A DNA stretch of 64,000 nucleotides, from assembly GCA_963721365.1 (NCBI GenBank), contig CAVRJE010000016.1:1-64000 (forward strand). Direction: 5' to 3'. Source of the DNA: CAIQPS01 sp963721365. GTDB taxonomy: Bacteria; Actinomycetota; Thermoleophilia; RBG-16-64-13. The translations under genes were made by a program, and so were the position numbers. A model generated the notes under the pieces. The model saw only the letters and a list, made by a program, of their open reading frames with translations, was not told the DNA's origin and ran no database searches. Position 1 is the stretch's first letter, and every line of letters starts with the position of its first letter. Shown in pieces: positions 44,210-53,006 of the stretch.

Positions 44210-45838
44210 TTACATCATGCCGCCCATGCCGCCCATGCCGCCCGGCATGCCGCCGCCGGCGCCCTCTTTCTCGGGCTTGTCGGCGACGATCACTTCGGTC
44301 GTCAGGATGTTCTTGGCGATGGAGGCAGCGTTCTGCAGGGCCGACCGGGTGACCATGGCCGGGTCGATGATGCCCGCCTTGACCATGTCTTCGTATTCGC
44401 CGGTGGCGATGTTCAGACCTACACCCTTGGCGCGGGTCTTGACCTCGTTGACGACGACCGAGCCTTCGAGGCCGGCATTGTTGGCCAACTGGCGCAACGG
44501 CTCTTCCAAGGCACGGGCCACGATGCGGACACCGGTGAGCTCGTCACCTTCGGCGACGATGGCCATGATCGCAGGGACAAGCAGGACCTGGGCCACGCCG
44601 CCGCCGGGGACGATACCCTCTTCGAGAGCAGCGCGGGTGGCGCTCAAAGCATCTTCAACGCGGTGTTTCTTCTCTTTGATCTCGGTCTCGGTAGCCGCGC
44701 CGACTTTGACCACAGCCACGCCGCCGGCCAGCTTGGCCAGGCGTTCCTGCAGCTTCTCGCGGTCGAAATCGGAATCGGTGATCTCGATCTCGGCCTTCAG
44801 CTGGTTGATGCGGGCTTTGATCTTGTCGAGTTCGCCGGCGCCGTCCACGATGGTGGTGTTGTCTTTGTCGACGACCACTTTGCGGGCGTGACCGAGCTGG
44901 GCGACGGTGGTGTTCTCAAGTTTGAGACCCAACTCGTCGCTGATGACTTCGCCGCCGGTAAGGATGGCGATGTCTTCGAGCATGCGCTTGCGGCGGTCGC
45001 CGAAGCCCGGGGCCTTGACGGCGATACCGGTGAAGGTGCCGCGCAGCTTGTTGACCACGAGGGTCGCCAGGGCTTCGCCCTCGACGTCCTCAGCGATGAT
45101 CAGCAGGGGCCTGCCGGACTGTATGACTTTCTCCAGTACCGGGAGGAGATCCTGAACGGAACCGACCTTGCGGTTGGCCATGAGGATGTACGGGTCCTCG
45201 AGAACGGCTTCCATGCGCTCGGCGTCGGTGACGAAGTACGGGGAGATGTAGCCCTTGTCGAACTGCATACCCTCGGTGAACTCGAGGTCCATGCCGAAGG
45301 TGTTGGATTCCTCGACGTTGACCACGCCGTCTTTGCCGACCTTTTCGATCGCGTCGGCGATGACGTCGCCGATCTCACGGTCGTCGGCGGAGATGGTCGC
45401 CACCCGGGCGATGTCCTCTTTGCCCGAGATCTCCTTGGACATGTTCTTGATCTCTTCGACGGCGACGTCGACAGCGCGCTCGATGCCACGCTTGATGGCC
45501 ATGGGGTTGGCACCGGCGGCCACGTTCTTGAGGCCTTCGCGAACGATGGCCTGCGCGAGCAGGGTCGCCGTGGTGGTGCCGTCACCGGCGATGTCGTTGG
45601 TCTTGGTGGCCACTTCGCGAACGAGCTGGGCTCCCTGATTCTCGAAGACATCTTCGAGCTCGATCTCGCGAGCGATGGTCACACCGTCGTTGGTGATGGT
45701 GGGGCTGCCGAATTTCCTGTCGAGCACCACGTACCGGCCCTTGGGGCCGAGGGTGACTTTGACAGCGTCTGCGAGGATGTTGACCCCGCGCTCCAGGGCC
45801 CTGCGGGCCTCTTCACCGTACAAAAGTTGTTTTGCCAT
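44210..45838 (-). CDS. groL: Chaperonin GroEL (60 kDa)
   Basis: ATP-dependent protein-folding cage, 542 residues. Hallmarks are VKVTLGPKGRYVVLDRKFGS, TNDIAGDGTTTATLLAQAIV (catalytic Asp), VEEGIVPGGGVAQVLL and EKVGKDGVVNVEESNTFGMD. The Gly/Met-rich tail (GGGMPGGMGGMGGMM) marks the housekeeping GroEL type rather than the His-rich GroEL1 of mycobacteria. It follows groES by 67 bp under one CIRCE-controlled promoter. Frame intact. Confidence 0.98.
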   Translation of the reverse strand: MAKQLLYGEEARRALERGVNILADAVKVTLGPKGRYVVLDRKFGSPTITNDGVTIAREIELEDVFENQGAQLVREVATKTNDIAGDGTTTATLLAQAIVREGLKNVAAGANPMAIKRGIERAVDVAVEEIKNMSKEISGKEDIARVATISADDREIGDVIADAIEKVGKDGVVNVEESNTFGMDLEFTEGMQFDKGYISPYFVTDAERMEAVLEDPYILMANRKVGSVQDLLPVLEKVIQSGRPLLIIAEDVEGEALATLVVNKLRGTFTGIAVKAPGFGDRRKRMLEDIAILTGGEVISDELGLKLENTTVAQLGHARKVVVDKDNTTIVDGAGELDKIKARINQLKAEIEITDSDFDREKLQERLAKLAGGVAVVKVGAATETEIKEKKHRVEDALSATRAALEEGIVPGGGVAQVLLVPAIMAIVAEGDELTGVRIVARALEEPLRQLANNAGLEGSVVVNEVKTRAKGVGLNIATGEYEDMVKAGIIDPAMVTRSALQNAASIAKNILTTEVIVADKPEKEGAGGGMPGGMGGMGGMM

Positions 45839-45905
45839 TAAACCTGGACTCCTTTACTTACACTGAGGAACCGACGTCTGGAAAAGCATTGATACTCGAA
45901 GAGGG

Positions 45906-46202
45906 CTACTCTCCCGGCAGCACACCGATGATGTCGGTGAGGCCGCGCAGGACCAGGTAGTCTTCCCCATCAAGCTTGAGCTCGGTGCCCGCGTACTTCG
46001 CGAAGACGACGAGATCGCCCACTTTGACCGGCATGGGGATGAGATCGCCCTTTTCCGAGTATTTGCCCGGACCGACCGCCTCGACGCGCCCTTTGGACGG
46101 CTTCTCTTTGGCCGTGTCCGGAAGGACGATACCAGTCGCGGTCACTTGCTCTTGCTCAATGATCTTAATGACGACTCTGTCCTCGAGTGGCACTAGTTTC
46201 AT
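45906..46202 (-). CDS. groS: Co-chaperonin GroES (10 kDa)
   Basis: 98 residues from the ATG at 46202, preceded by AGGAGGG; upstream in-frame codons belong to the leader. MKLVPLEDRVVIKIIEQEQV, then the mobile loop TATGIVLPDTAKEKPSKGRV and KVGDLVVFAKYAGTELKLDG are classic GroES. First gene of the groESL operon, directly downstream of the CIRCE operator. Confidence 0.98.
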   Translation of the reverse strand: MKLVPLEDRVVIKIIEQEQVTATGIVLPDTAKEKPSKGRVEAVGPGKYSEKGDLIPMPVKVGDLVVFAKYAGTELKLDGEDYLVLRGLTDIIGVLPGE

Positions 46203-46282
46203 GCGCAACCCTCCTATCCATCGTGTTGTTGACTCTTGCTCTCTTGTGCCTGGAACAGGCAGTTGAAACCTGTGTCGCAGAA

Positions 46283-46309
46283 TTGGCACTCTAGACCAGC
46301 GAGTGCCAA
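46283..46309. promoter_or_regulatory. CIRCE operator (HrcA binding site)
   Basis: A perfect inverted repeat TTGGCACTC-N9-GAGTGCCAA lies between the promoter and groES. This matches the CIRCE consensus with one transition per arm, so HrcA-type repression of groESL is expected. A further half-site GAGTGCCAACC occurs at about 46359. Confidence 0.93.
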
Positions 46310-46318
46310 CCGGCGGAT

Positions 46319-46347
46319 ATATTATGCCCAGACCGAGGATTTGTCAA
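46319..46347 (-). promoter_or_regulatory. Sigma-70-type promoter of groESL
   Basis: On the minus strand TTGACA (46347-46342) and TAATAT (46324-46319) are separated by exactly 17 nt, a near-consensus vegetative promoter. The expected start site falls just before or inside the CIRCE element. Confidence 0.9.
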
Positions 46348-46409
46348 ACGTCACGGGAGAGTGCCAACCGACCGCCGTCTGACTCCGAGGCGGCGGCGGG
46401 AGTCGCCCG

Positions 46410-47925
46410 CTACCGCTCTCCCCCGGGCGCGGTAGACCACCGGCCAAGGGGAAGCGAGGCGGACGCGTCGACGTCGAGGTAGTCCGGGTAGGGCAACCAC
46501 GGCCCCGCAAGTGCGGCCGCCCCGATCATGGCGGCGTTGTCGGTGCAGTAGGCGAACGGCGGGACCACGACGTGCAGCCCGGCGGCTTCTCCCCTCTCGC
46601 GCAACCGGCGTCTGAGGAGCGAGTTCGCCGCCACCCCGCCGGCCGCGCCCAGAGTGCGCGCGCCTTCGCGTTGCGCGGCCTTCACAGACTTGCTCACCAG
46701 AGCCTCGACGATCGCCTCCCGGTACGAGGCGGCCACGTCGGCGGCGCGTTCCACCCGCTGTTCGGCGCTCATGTCCCTGAGCAGGTAGTAGAGTGCCGTC
46801 TTGACGCCCGAGAAGGAGAAGTCGGGCCGAGCCGACCGCTTTAGTCCCACCGGGAACTCGAACGCTTTCGGATCGCCTCTTTCGGCCAGTTCGTCCAGCT
46901 CGCGGCCGCCGGGATAGCCCAAGCCCAGGAGGCGTGCTCCCTTGTCGAAGGCCTCTCCGGCGGCGTCGTCCAGCGTCTGGCCCAGGAGCCTGTAGCTTGT
47001 CCGGTCGTCGACGGCGACAAGCGAGGTGTGTCCGCCCGACGCCACGAGGGTGACCATGGGAAGAGGCGCCTCGCTGTCGGCCAGCCAGACCGCCGCCAGA
47101 TGGCCGTGAAGATGGTTCACCGGGTACAGCGGCAGGCGGCGGGCCCAGGCTATGGCTTTCGCCGTCTGCACCCCAACGAGAAGAGCGCCGATGAGCCCCG
47201 GCCCCACGGTGACGGCCACTCCGCCCAGATCGTCCATGCCCACGCCGGCCTCGTCCAGCGCCTCTCGGACCACGGCGCTCATCCTCTCGACGTGCGCCCT
47301 GCTGGCGACCTCAGGGACCACCCCGCCGTACCGCTCGTGGATGGAATCCTGCGAGTGCACCACGTTCGCGAGCACCTCGCCGGCCGGCGACAGCACCGCC
47401 GCGGCCGAGTCGTCGCAGGAGGATTCGATGGCAAGGAGCGGTCCTCGCGACTCAGGGGGCCCGTCTTCCGCCGGTTCGGCGGTCCCGACCGGGCGCATCA
47501 TCACCAGGGCGTCCTCCCCCGTGTCGGAGTAGTAGCGCTTGCGGGCGCCGACCCTTGAAAAGCCCCACTTGCCGTAGAGGGCGAGCGCCTCCTCGTTCCG
47601 GGGCCGCACCTCCAGGAAGACGGGGCGGCCGGTCGTCATCGGCGGCCCGAACGAACCCACGGAGCAGCCGCTCCGCGACGCCACGCCGGCGCGCCCATGG
47701 CGCGACCGCCACGTCCATCAGATGCCAGGCATCCGGGTAGATGCGCCCGATGAGGAAGCCCGCCACCTCCCCCCGCTCGGTCTCGGCGACTTCGCGCCAG
47801 CTCAGGATCTCCTTGAGCTCTTCCTCGAACATCTCCCGCGTCCAGGGCAGGGAGAACGACTGGCGCTCGATGGCGATCACCGCGTGAACATCGCCCGCGT
47901 GCATCTTCCGGATCTCGATGGCCAT
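46410..47925 (-). CDS. tsaD: Fused RimI acetyltransferase - TsaD threonylcarbamoyl-adenosine transferase (one frameshift)
   Basis: The N-terminal GNAT domain (about residues 1-150) begins IEIRKMHAGDVHAVIAIERQ. It has the RimI pattern PWTREMFEEEL, WHLMDVAVAPWARRRGVAERL and the acetyl-CoA loop. Near 47640 an extra base shifts the frame; the other frame continues GRPVFLEVRPRNEEALALYG and KWGFSRVGARKRYYSDTGED. Without any stop it then runs through a 15-residue Glu/Pro linker into TsaD: LLAIESSCDDSAAAVL, VPEVASRAHVERM, YPVNHLHGHLAAVW (metal His pair), LVASGGHTSL and GVAANSLLRRRL. TsaD with TsaB/TsaE makes t6A37 in tRNA; RimI acetylates ribosomal protein bS18. The fusion is clear; only the RimI half is frame-damaged. 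Confidence 0.92.
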
Positions 47926-47932
47926 GCGCGTC

Positions 47933-48841
47933 CTACCGGTCCGGGACCGCACCGGCCCACGGGTCCCTCATCTTGGTGATGTGGATGTCGGCGTCGGGGG
48001 AGCGGACGTAGATGGGCTTGACGGCCTCGGGGCTTCCCGGCTCGCCCGTCCGCCACGTCTCGTGTGCGCCGGCGGAGCGACGAGAGAGTAGCGCCTCCGA
48101 TCCAGGGCGCCAGGCGGGACCCCTCTACTGGGCCCGGCTCCCCCAGCCGGCCCTGGCCGGCCAGCAGACGCTCGGCGCTCACCTCGAGCGGCAGCAAGGT
48201 CACGCCCGCCCCCAGTTCGGGCCCGTTCCCCGGAAGCCCGCCGACCTCACCCACGATCAGCGCCCGACGCTCCCCTGCCGCCTTGCCGCCCAGCTGCCGC
48301 CACGTGCGCCGCGAGCGCATCCCGATCGCAGACGGCAAACGGCTCACTCCGCACGTAGAACTCCCTCCCTGCCGCACGGTACACGCCGTAGAACACCTGG
48401 CCTCGGCGCGCGTCGACAACGGGAACTATGAGGTCCGGGGGTTCCCCCTGGTCCCCTTGGTCCAGACGCGACGCCGCGTCGGCGACCAGCGCGCTCAGGG
48501 TGCTCACCCCGATCACCGGGACGGCGAGAGCGAGGGCCAGCGCGCGCGCCGTCGCCACCGCGATCCTCACCCCGGTAAAAGTCCCCGGTCCGATACCGGC
48601 GACTATCGCCGCGATGTCGGCCGGCGCTCCTCCAAGCTCGTGCAGCATGTCGTCCACGCAGGCGCAGAAGCAGGCGGGCCTGCCCCCGGCTATCGATATC
48701 GGTGCGGTGCGCCAACACCTGCCAGCCCTCGGCCGTCCCGCGGCCGGCCCCGGCCGGGGCCGGCGCCTTCGCAGCGACGAGCAGAGCCGTCGTCGAGGCG
48801 TGGGTCGAACCATCCATGGCCAGGACCAGTCCGTCGGTCAT
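47933..48841 (-). CDS. tsaB: TsaB, threonylcarbamoyladenosine biosynthesis (about three frameshifts)
   Basis: TsaD partner of the ASKHA fold. It starts LVLAMDGSTHASTTALLVAA at 48841. The frame shifts near 48688 to GRPACFCACVDDMLHELGGA, then PGTFTGVRIAVATARAL (TsaB motif) and VPVVDARRGQVFYGVYRAAG. It shifts near 48294 to LGGKAAGERRALIVGEVGGL, and again between about 48000 and 48110. The last frame ends with the expected EAVKPIYVRSPDADIHITKM and a TAG at 47933, just before rimI-tsaD. Two shifts correspond to one extra base; the last site cannot be placed exactly. An Ala/Gly-rich insertion (about residues 22-35) is unusual. Order tsaE-tsaB-rimI-tsaD-groES matches Actinobacteria. Confidence 0.87.
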
Positions 48842-48845
48842 GGTG

Positions 48846-49316
48846 TCACACCGCCTCCCAGCGCTCGCGGGCCTCGTCTGTCATCGCTTCGATCTCGATC
48901 GAACGCTCGTGCAGAGACTCGTGATCCAGGCGAACCCTCCAGGTGGGCGGGCCCAGCCGGCCGATGCCGGCCTGGGGCCACTCCACCAGCGTCACCGCCT
49001 CGCCCCCGACGTACTCCTCGAGGGCGAGGGCGTCATCATCCCCTATCTCGTCCAGACGGTACAGGTCGAGGTGTTGGACGAGCAACTTGCCCGCGTAGAT
49101 ATTGGCCAGCGTGAACGAGGGACTGCGGACGGGGTCGGTGACTTCCAGGGCTTCGGCGATGGCTCTGACGAGCGTCGTCTTGCCGGCGCCGAGGGGCCCG
49201 TAGAGAAGGACGAGGTCGCCTCCTCTAAGCGCTCTCGCCAGCTTGCGGCCGATCCGTCTCAGCTCGCCCAGACCCACACCTTGCCGGCGCAGCACGAGGT
49301 GACCCTCGTCTACCAC
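48846..49316 (-). CDS. tsaE: TsaE, threonylcarbamoyladenosine biosynthesis ATPase
   Basis: P-loop ATPase that drives the TsaBD complex. 156 residues from a GTG at 49316 that overlaps the udg stop. The N-terminal GELRRIGRKLARALRGGDLV leads into Walker A LLYGPLGAGKTTLVRAIAEA. SPSFTLANIYAGKLLVQHLD carries the conserved His/Asp (usually HxDLYRL), and VTLVEWPQAGIG is the Trp motif. It ends 4 nt before tsaB. The frame is intact here. Confidence 0.94.
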   Translation of the reverse strand: MVDEGHLVLRRQGVGLGELRRIGRKLARALRGGDLVLLYGPLGAGKTTLVRAIAEALEVTDPVRSPSFTLANIYAGKLLVQHLDLYRLDEIGDDDALALEEYVGGEAVTLVEWPQAGIGRLGPPTWRVRLDHESLHERSIEIEAMTDEARERWEAV

Positions 49317-49996
49317 AGAGGCAGTTGCTCCACCCGGGTCGAAACGCTGCCATGACCCTCGGTCTTGTCGGCCGGACCCTCGTCCGGCCGGGGCGCCAGG
49401 CCGTGAGAGAGGAGGTGCCGCAGTCTGGCGAAGTCCTGTTCGAGAAGCTGACGGTTGGAGGGCGTGTACAGCGCCGCCGCGGGATGGAAGACCGGGAAGA
49501 TGATGAGACTCACTCCCGCGATCTCGCGCTGCTTGGCCTTGCCGTGGATGGCGGTCATGCTCAGCTCGGTATCGGCCAGGAGCTTGGTGGCGAAGCGGCC
49601 GAGGGTGCAGATGACCCGCGGCCTGATGATGGCTATCTGGTTCATGAGGTGCGGGCTGCAGGCCTCGATCTCGTCGGGGGCGGGGTCGCGATTTTCGGGG
49701 GGACGGCACTTGACGACATTGGCGATGTAGACATCACCCCGGGTCAGGCCGATCTGGCCCAAGAGTTCCGTGAGCAGCTTGCCCGCGGCGCCCACGAACG
49801 GCTCGCCCTGCTTGTCCTCGTGAAAGCCAGGGCCCTCGCCCACGAACAGTAATTCGGCGTGCGGGTTTCCCACCCCGAACACCACCTGGGTCCGGCCTTC
49901 GCAGAGCCCGCAGAGACGGCACTCGCGCACCGACTCCGCGAGCGCGCGAAGAGTCTCCGCCCCGCTGTTTACGCCTGTCTCCCTAGTCTCGCCCAT
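49310..49996 (-). CDS. udg: Uracil-DNA glycosylase, family 4 (Fe-S)
   Basis: Removes uracil from DNA. About 228 residues from the ATG at 49996 (MGETRETGV). The Fe-S ligands are in VRECRLCGLCEGR and later in NVVKCRPPENRDPAP and the VICTLG region. The catalytic motif is FVGEGPGFHEDKQGEPFVGA, and the second active-site motif is IIFPVFHPAAALYTP. Family-4 UDG is typical of thermophiles and many Actinobacteriota. It heads the tsaE-tsaB-rimI/tsaD run. Confidence 0.94.
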   Translation of the reverse strand: MGETRETGVNSGAETLRALAESVRECRLCGLCEGRTQVVFGVGNPHAELLFVGEGPGFHEDKQGEPFVGAAGKLLTELLGQIGLTRGDVYIANVVKCRPPENRDPAPDEIEACSPHLMNQIAIIRPRVICTLGRFATKLLADTELSMTAIHGKAKQREIAGVSLIIFPVFHPAAALYTPSNRQLLEQDFARLRHLLSHGLAPRPDEGPADKTEGHGSVSTRVEQLPLW

Positions 49997-50186
49997 ACTG
50001 CAGTCAGGGTAGCAGAAGAGACCAGAGCGCGGCGCCGGGATGGCCCGAGGCGCGGGCATCGCCGTTGCCCGGCGTTGGGGAGACTGTTATGCTACCCGGG
50101 CACCGCGCGGGGAGCCGAGCGTCGATCTGCCGCCGGACCGCCTACCTTCGGGAGGCGTAGCCGGCAACGCAGGACCAGGATGAACC

Positions 50187-51179
50187 TTGCGGTCGAGGGA
50201 AAGACCGAGCCACGTCTGGTATCTCTGGCAGAACTGGAACAGGCAGGTATCCATCGAAGCCTCAGTCGCATCTTTACGCTTTGCCGTCATCGGCGCCGGC
50301 CGCCTCGGCGCCAGCTTGGCTCTGGCCCTTCGCCGACACGGACAGACACTCGTCGGTTTCACCGCGGCTTCCCCCGCCGGCCGGGTGCGGGCCGAGGAAT
50401 GGCTGGGTCTCCCGGCGTCGCCCGCCCTCTCCGACCTGGTGCGGCTGCGCCCCGACCTCTACTTCGTGTGCGTGCCCGACGGCGCGGTCATCGACGTCGC
50501 CGCCGAATTGGGCACGGAACTGCGGGCGGGGATCGAAGCCGTTCCGGATGGGGCGGCGCGCCGCCCCGTCGTCGCCCACACCAGCGGGGCCACGTCGGTC
50601 TCAGCGCTGCTGCCCTGCGAAGTAGCGCATGCGGCCACCCTTGTGTTCCACCCCCTTCAGACTTTCCCCGAGCCTCTCACCGGTGCCACGCGCTTCGCCG
50701 GGGCCGGAGTAGCGATCACCCCCGGTTCCGCCGATCCCGACGCAGCCGGGACGATGGGAATGAAGCTCGCGGACCTGCTGGGCATGCGCCCCTTCTTCCT
50801 CGCCGACGACAAGCGCGGGCTGTATCACGCCGCAGCCACGGTCGCGTGCAACTATCTGGTGACCCTGGAGTACCTGGCGGACGGGCTTTTCGTGAAGGCG
50901 GGCGTGCCGGAGCGAGTGACTCTGTCCCTCTTCCTGCCGTTGGTCCGAGCCACGCTCGAGAACCTGGCCGCCCGCGGACCGGTGGATGCGCTCACCGGCC
51001 CTCTCAGCCGGGGCGATGCGGCCACTATTGCCGGGCATCTGGAAGCCCTGGCCTCCGACGCCCCCGAGATACTTCCGGCGTATCGCGCACTCGGCCTGGC
51101 GACTCTCGACCTTGTCGACGCCCGGCGCGAGGTGGCGCCGGAGGTACTGGCCCGACTGCACGACCTGCTGGCCGAGTGA
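50187..51179 (+). CDS. DUF2520 / Rossmann-like NADP-binding protein (start uncertain)
   Basis: About 330 residues at most. The Rossmann domain begins LRFAVIGAGRLGASLALALR (GxGxxG) and continues DLYFVCVPDGAVIDVAAELG. HTSGATSVSALLPCEVAHAA and LVFHPLQTFPEPLTGATRFA are the COG5495 signatures, and the helical DUF2520 domain has LYHAAATVACNYLVTLEYLA. It is related in fold to NADP-dependent oxidoreductases; the family often neighbours panC/panB. The TTG at 50187 opens the frame. The better-placed ATG at 50180 (GGACCAGG upstream) is in another frame, so an N-terminal indel is possible. Confidence 0.85.
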   Translation: MRSRERPSHVWYLWQNWNRQVSIEASVASLRFAVIGAGRLGASLALALRRHGQTLVGFTAASPAGRVRAEEWLGLPASPALSDLVRLRPDLYFVCVPDGAVIDVAAELGTELRAGIEAVPDGAARRPVVAHTSGATSVSALLPCEVAHAATLVFHPLQTFPEPLTGATRFAGAGVAITPGSADPDAAGTMGMKLADLLGMRPFFLADDKRGLYHAAATVACNYLVTLEYLADGLFVKAGVPERVTLSLFLPLVRATLENLAARGPVDALTGPLSRGDAATIAGHLEALASDAPEILPAYRALGLATLDLVDARREVAPEVLARLHDLLAE

Positions 51180-51219
51180 GACGATGACAACAGATGAACG
51201 CGAACAGGAAGGAACCCGA

Positions 51220-51672
51220 ATGTCAGTAGTGCCTGGAACATCGGGCCCCGTGACGGTGGTCACCGACACCGTACAGTTCAACACCAAAGGCGACGCGGAC
51301 ATGGTGAACCTTACCGAGGACGTCCGCCGCCTGGTACGCGAGGCCGGCCTGCGCGCCGGCACCGTGACCGTCTTCGTTCCCGGGGCCACCGGAGCGGTCA
51401 CCACGCTGGAGTTCGAGCCCGGGGTCGTGCAAGATTTCCGCGACCTGTTCGACCGCATCGCCTCCCCCGGCGAGCACTACAACCACAACGACACCCACCC
51501 GGACGTGAACGGGCACGCCCACGTACGCGCCGGTCTGCTGGGCCCTTCTCTCGTGGTCCCGTTCGACGGCCATGAGCTCTGCCTTGGTCGCTGGCAGGAG
51601 ATCTGTTTCGTGTGCTTCGACAATCGCCCCCGCGAACGCACGGTGATCGTGCAGACGTTCGGGGTCCGCTAG
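51220..51672 (+). CDS. yjbQ: YjbQ/UPF0047 family protein
   Basis: 150 residues from the ATG at 51220, preceded by GGAAGGA; an upstream ATG at 51184 lacks a site. The UPF0047 pattern is VREAGLRAGTVTVFVPGATG, then YNHNDTHPDVNGHAHVRAGL with the conserved His cluster and GRWQEICFVCFDNRPRERTV near the C-terminus. Members show weak thiamine-phosphate synthase activity; the physiological role is uncertain. Between the DUF2520 gene and the HPS-RraA gene, 20 nt from the latter. Confidence 0.93.
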   Translation: MSVVPGTSGPVTVVTDTVQFNTKGDADMVNLTEDVRRLVREAGLRAGTVTVFVPGATGAVTTLEFEPGVVQDFRDLFDRIASPGEHYNHNDTHPDVNGHAHVRAGLLGPSLVVPFDGHELCLGRWQEICFVCFDNRPRERTVIVQTFGVR

Positions 51673-51692
51673 ACCACCGAGGAGGAACGCTC

Positions 51693-52979
51693 ATGAAACC
51701 CGTTCTGCAGTTGGCCCTTGATTTCGTCGACCTACCGCGCGCCCTTCTGGTCGCGGAGGAGGCCGTGGCGGGAGGCGCCGACTGGTTGGAGGCGGGCACC
51801 CCGTTGATCAAGAGCGAGGGCCTGGAGGCGGTGCGCCAGTTGAGAGCCCGCTGGCCGGATCATATCGTCGTGGCCGACATGAAGACCATGGATGCGGGCC
51901 GGGCAGAGGTGGAATACGCGGCCAAGGCCGGGGCCAAAGTGGTGGGAGTGCTCGGCGCTGCCTCGGACGCCACCATCGGGGAGTGCGTGGAAGCGGCCCG
52001 CAACTATGGGGCCGAGATCATCGTGGACATGATCCAGGTCGACGACGTCGTCGCCCGGGCCAAAGCGGCGGAGCAGATGGGCGCCAGCTACATCGGCATA
52101 CACATCGCCATCGACGAGCAGATGCAAGGCAAGACCCCTTGGGACACGCTCCGTGAGGTAGCGCGGGCGGTGTCGATCCCGATCGCGGTCGCCGGCGGCA
52201 TAAACTCCGAGACGGCTCCCTTGGCGATCGAAGCGGGCGCCTCCATCGTCGTCGTCGGGGGGGCCATTACCAAGGCCGCCGACGCGACCGCGGCGACCTG
52301 GACCATCAAGCAGGCCATCGAGACGCTCGTACCTGTCGAATCGGAGTTCTTCGTGCGCGCCACCGGCCCCGACGTGCGCGACAAGCTCGCCCGGGTCTCG
52401 GCGGCCAACGTTTCCGACGCCCTCCACCGTAGCGGCGATATCCCGGGGTTGCGGCCGCTCACCCCCGGGTCGAGATTGGTGGGCCCGGCATTGACCGTCC
52501 GCACCTATCCCGGCGACTGGGCCAAACCGGTCGAGGCCATCGACCACGCCCAACCCGGTGACGTCATCGTTATCGACGCGGGCGGCGTGCCTCCCGCGAT
52601 CTGGGGCGAACTGGCGACCAACTCGGCCATACAGCGGGGCGTCGCGGGGGTGGTCATCTTCGGAGGAGCACGAGACACCGGCGACATCCGCGAACTCGGC
52701 TTTCCGTTGTTCTGCTCGCTGGTCACTCCTACTGCCGGCGAGCCCAAGGGTTTTGGCGAGATCGGAGTCCCGATACGGATCTCGGGCGTCCGGGTCTCTC
52801 CTGGGGACTGGATCATCGGAGACGACGACGGGGTCTGCGTCATTCCTCGGGAGAAGGCTGTGGAGTTCACGAACAGAGCCATGGACGTGCTCGAACGCGA
52901 GAACCGGCTCCGCAAGGAGATACAGGCAGGCAGCACGCTCAGCCAGGTCGGGTATCTCCAGCGGTGGGAGAAGCGCTAG
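51693..52979 (+). CDS. Fusion of 3-hexulose-6-phosphate synthase (HPS) with an RraA-like domain
   Basis: 428 residues from the ATG at 51693 (GGAGGAAC upstream). Residues 1-210 are an OMP-decarboxylase-superfamily barrel: VLQLALDFVDLPRALLVAEE, VADMKTMDAGRAEVEYA (the DxKxxD catalytic motif), YIGIHIAIDEQMQGKTPWD and VAGGINSETAPLAIEAGAS. This fits HPS, which condenses formaldehyde with ribulose 5-phosphate. Residues 225-425 are RraA/aldolase-like: ANVSDALHRSGDIPGLRPLT, WGELATNSAIQRGVAGVVIF, GGARDTGDIRELGFPLF and GDDDGVCVIPREKA. Such fusions are known in archaea and some bacteria. No 6-phospho-3-hexuloisomerase lies in the window, so formaldehyde fixation versus pentose supply is open. Confidence 0.9.
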   Translation: MKPVLQLALDFVDLPRALLVAEEAVAGGADWLEAGTPLIKSEGLEAVRQLRARWPDHIVVADMKTMDAGRAEVEYAAKAGAKVVGVLGAASDATIGECVEAARNYGAEIIVDMIQVDDVVARAKAAEQMGASYIGIHIAIDEQMQGKTPWDTLREVARAVSIPIAVAGGINSETAPLAIEAGASIVVVGGAITKAADATAATWTIKQAIETLVPVESEFFVRATGPDVRDKLARVSAANVSDALHRSGDIPGLRPLTPGSRLVGPALTVRTYPGDWAKPVEAIDHAQPGDVIVIDAGGVPPAIWGELATNSAIQRGVAGVVIFGGARDTGDIRELGFPLFCSLVTPTAGEPKGFGEIGVPIRISGVRVSPGDWIIGDDDGVCVIPREKAVEFTNRAMDVLERENRLRKEIQAGSTLSQVGYLQRWEKR

Positions 52980-53006
52980 AACGAACCCCGGACCTGGGAG
53001 ACGCGC

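Noticed and set aside
44201..45841. 546-residue plus-strand open frame opposite groEL
   Set aside because: Perfect antisense of a highly conserved chaperonin; an artefact of biased codon use.
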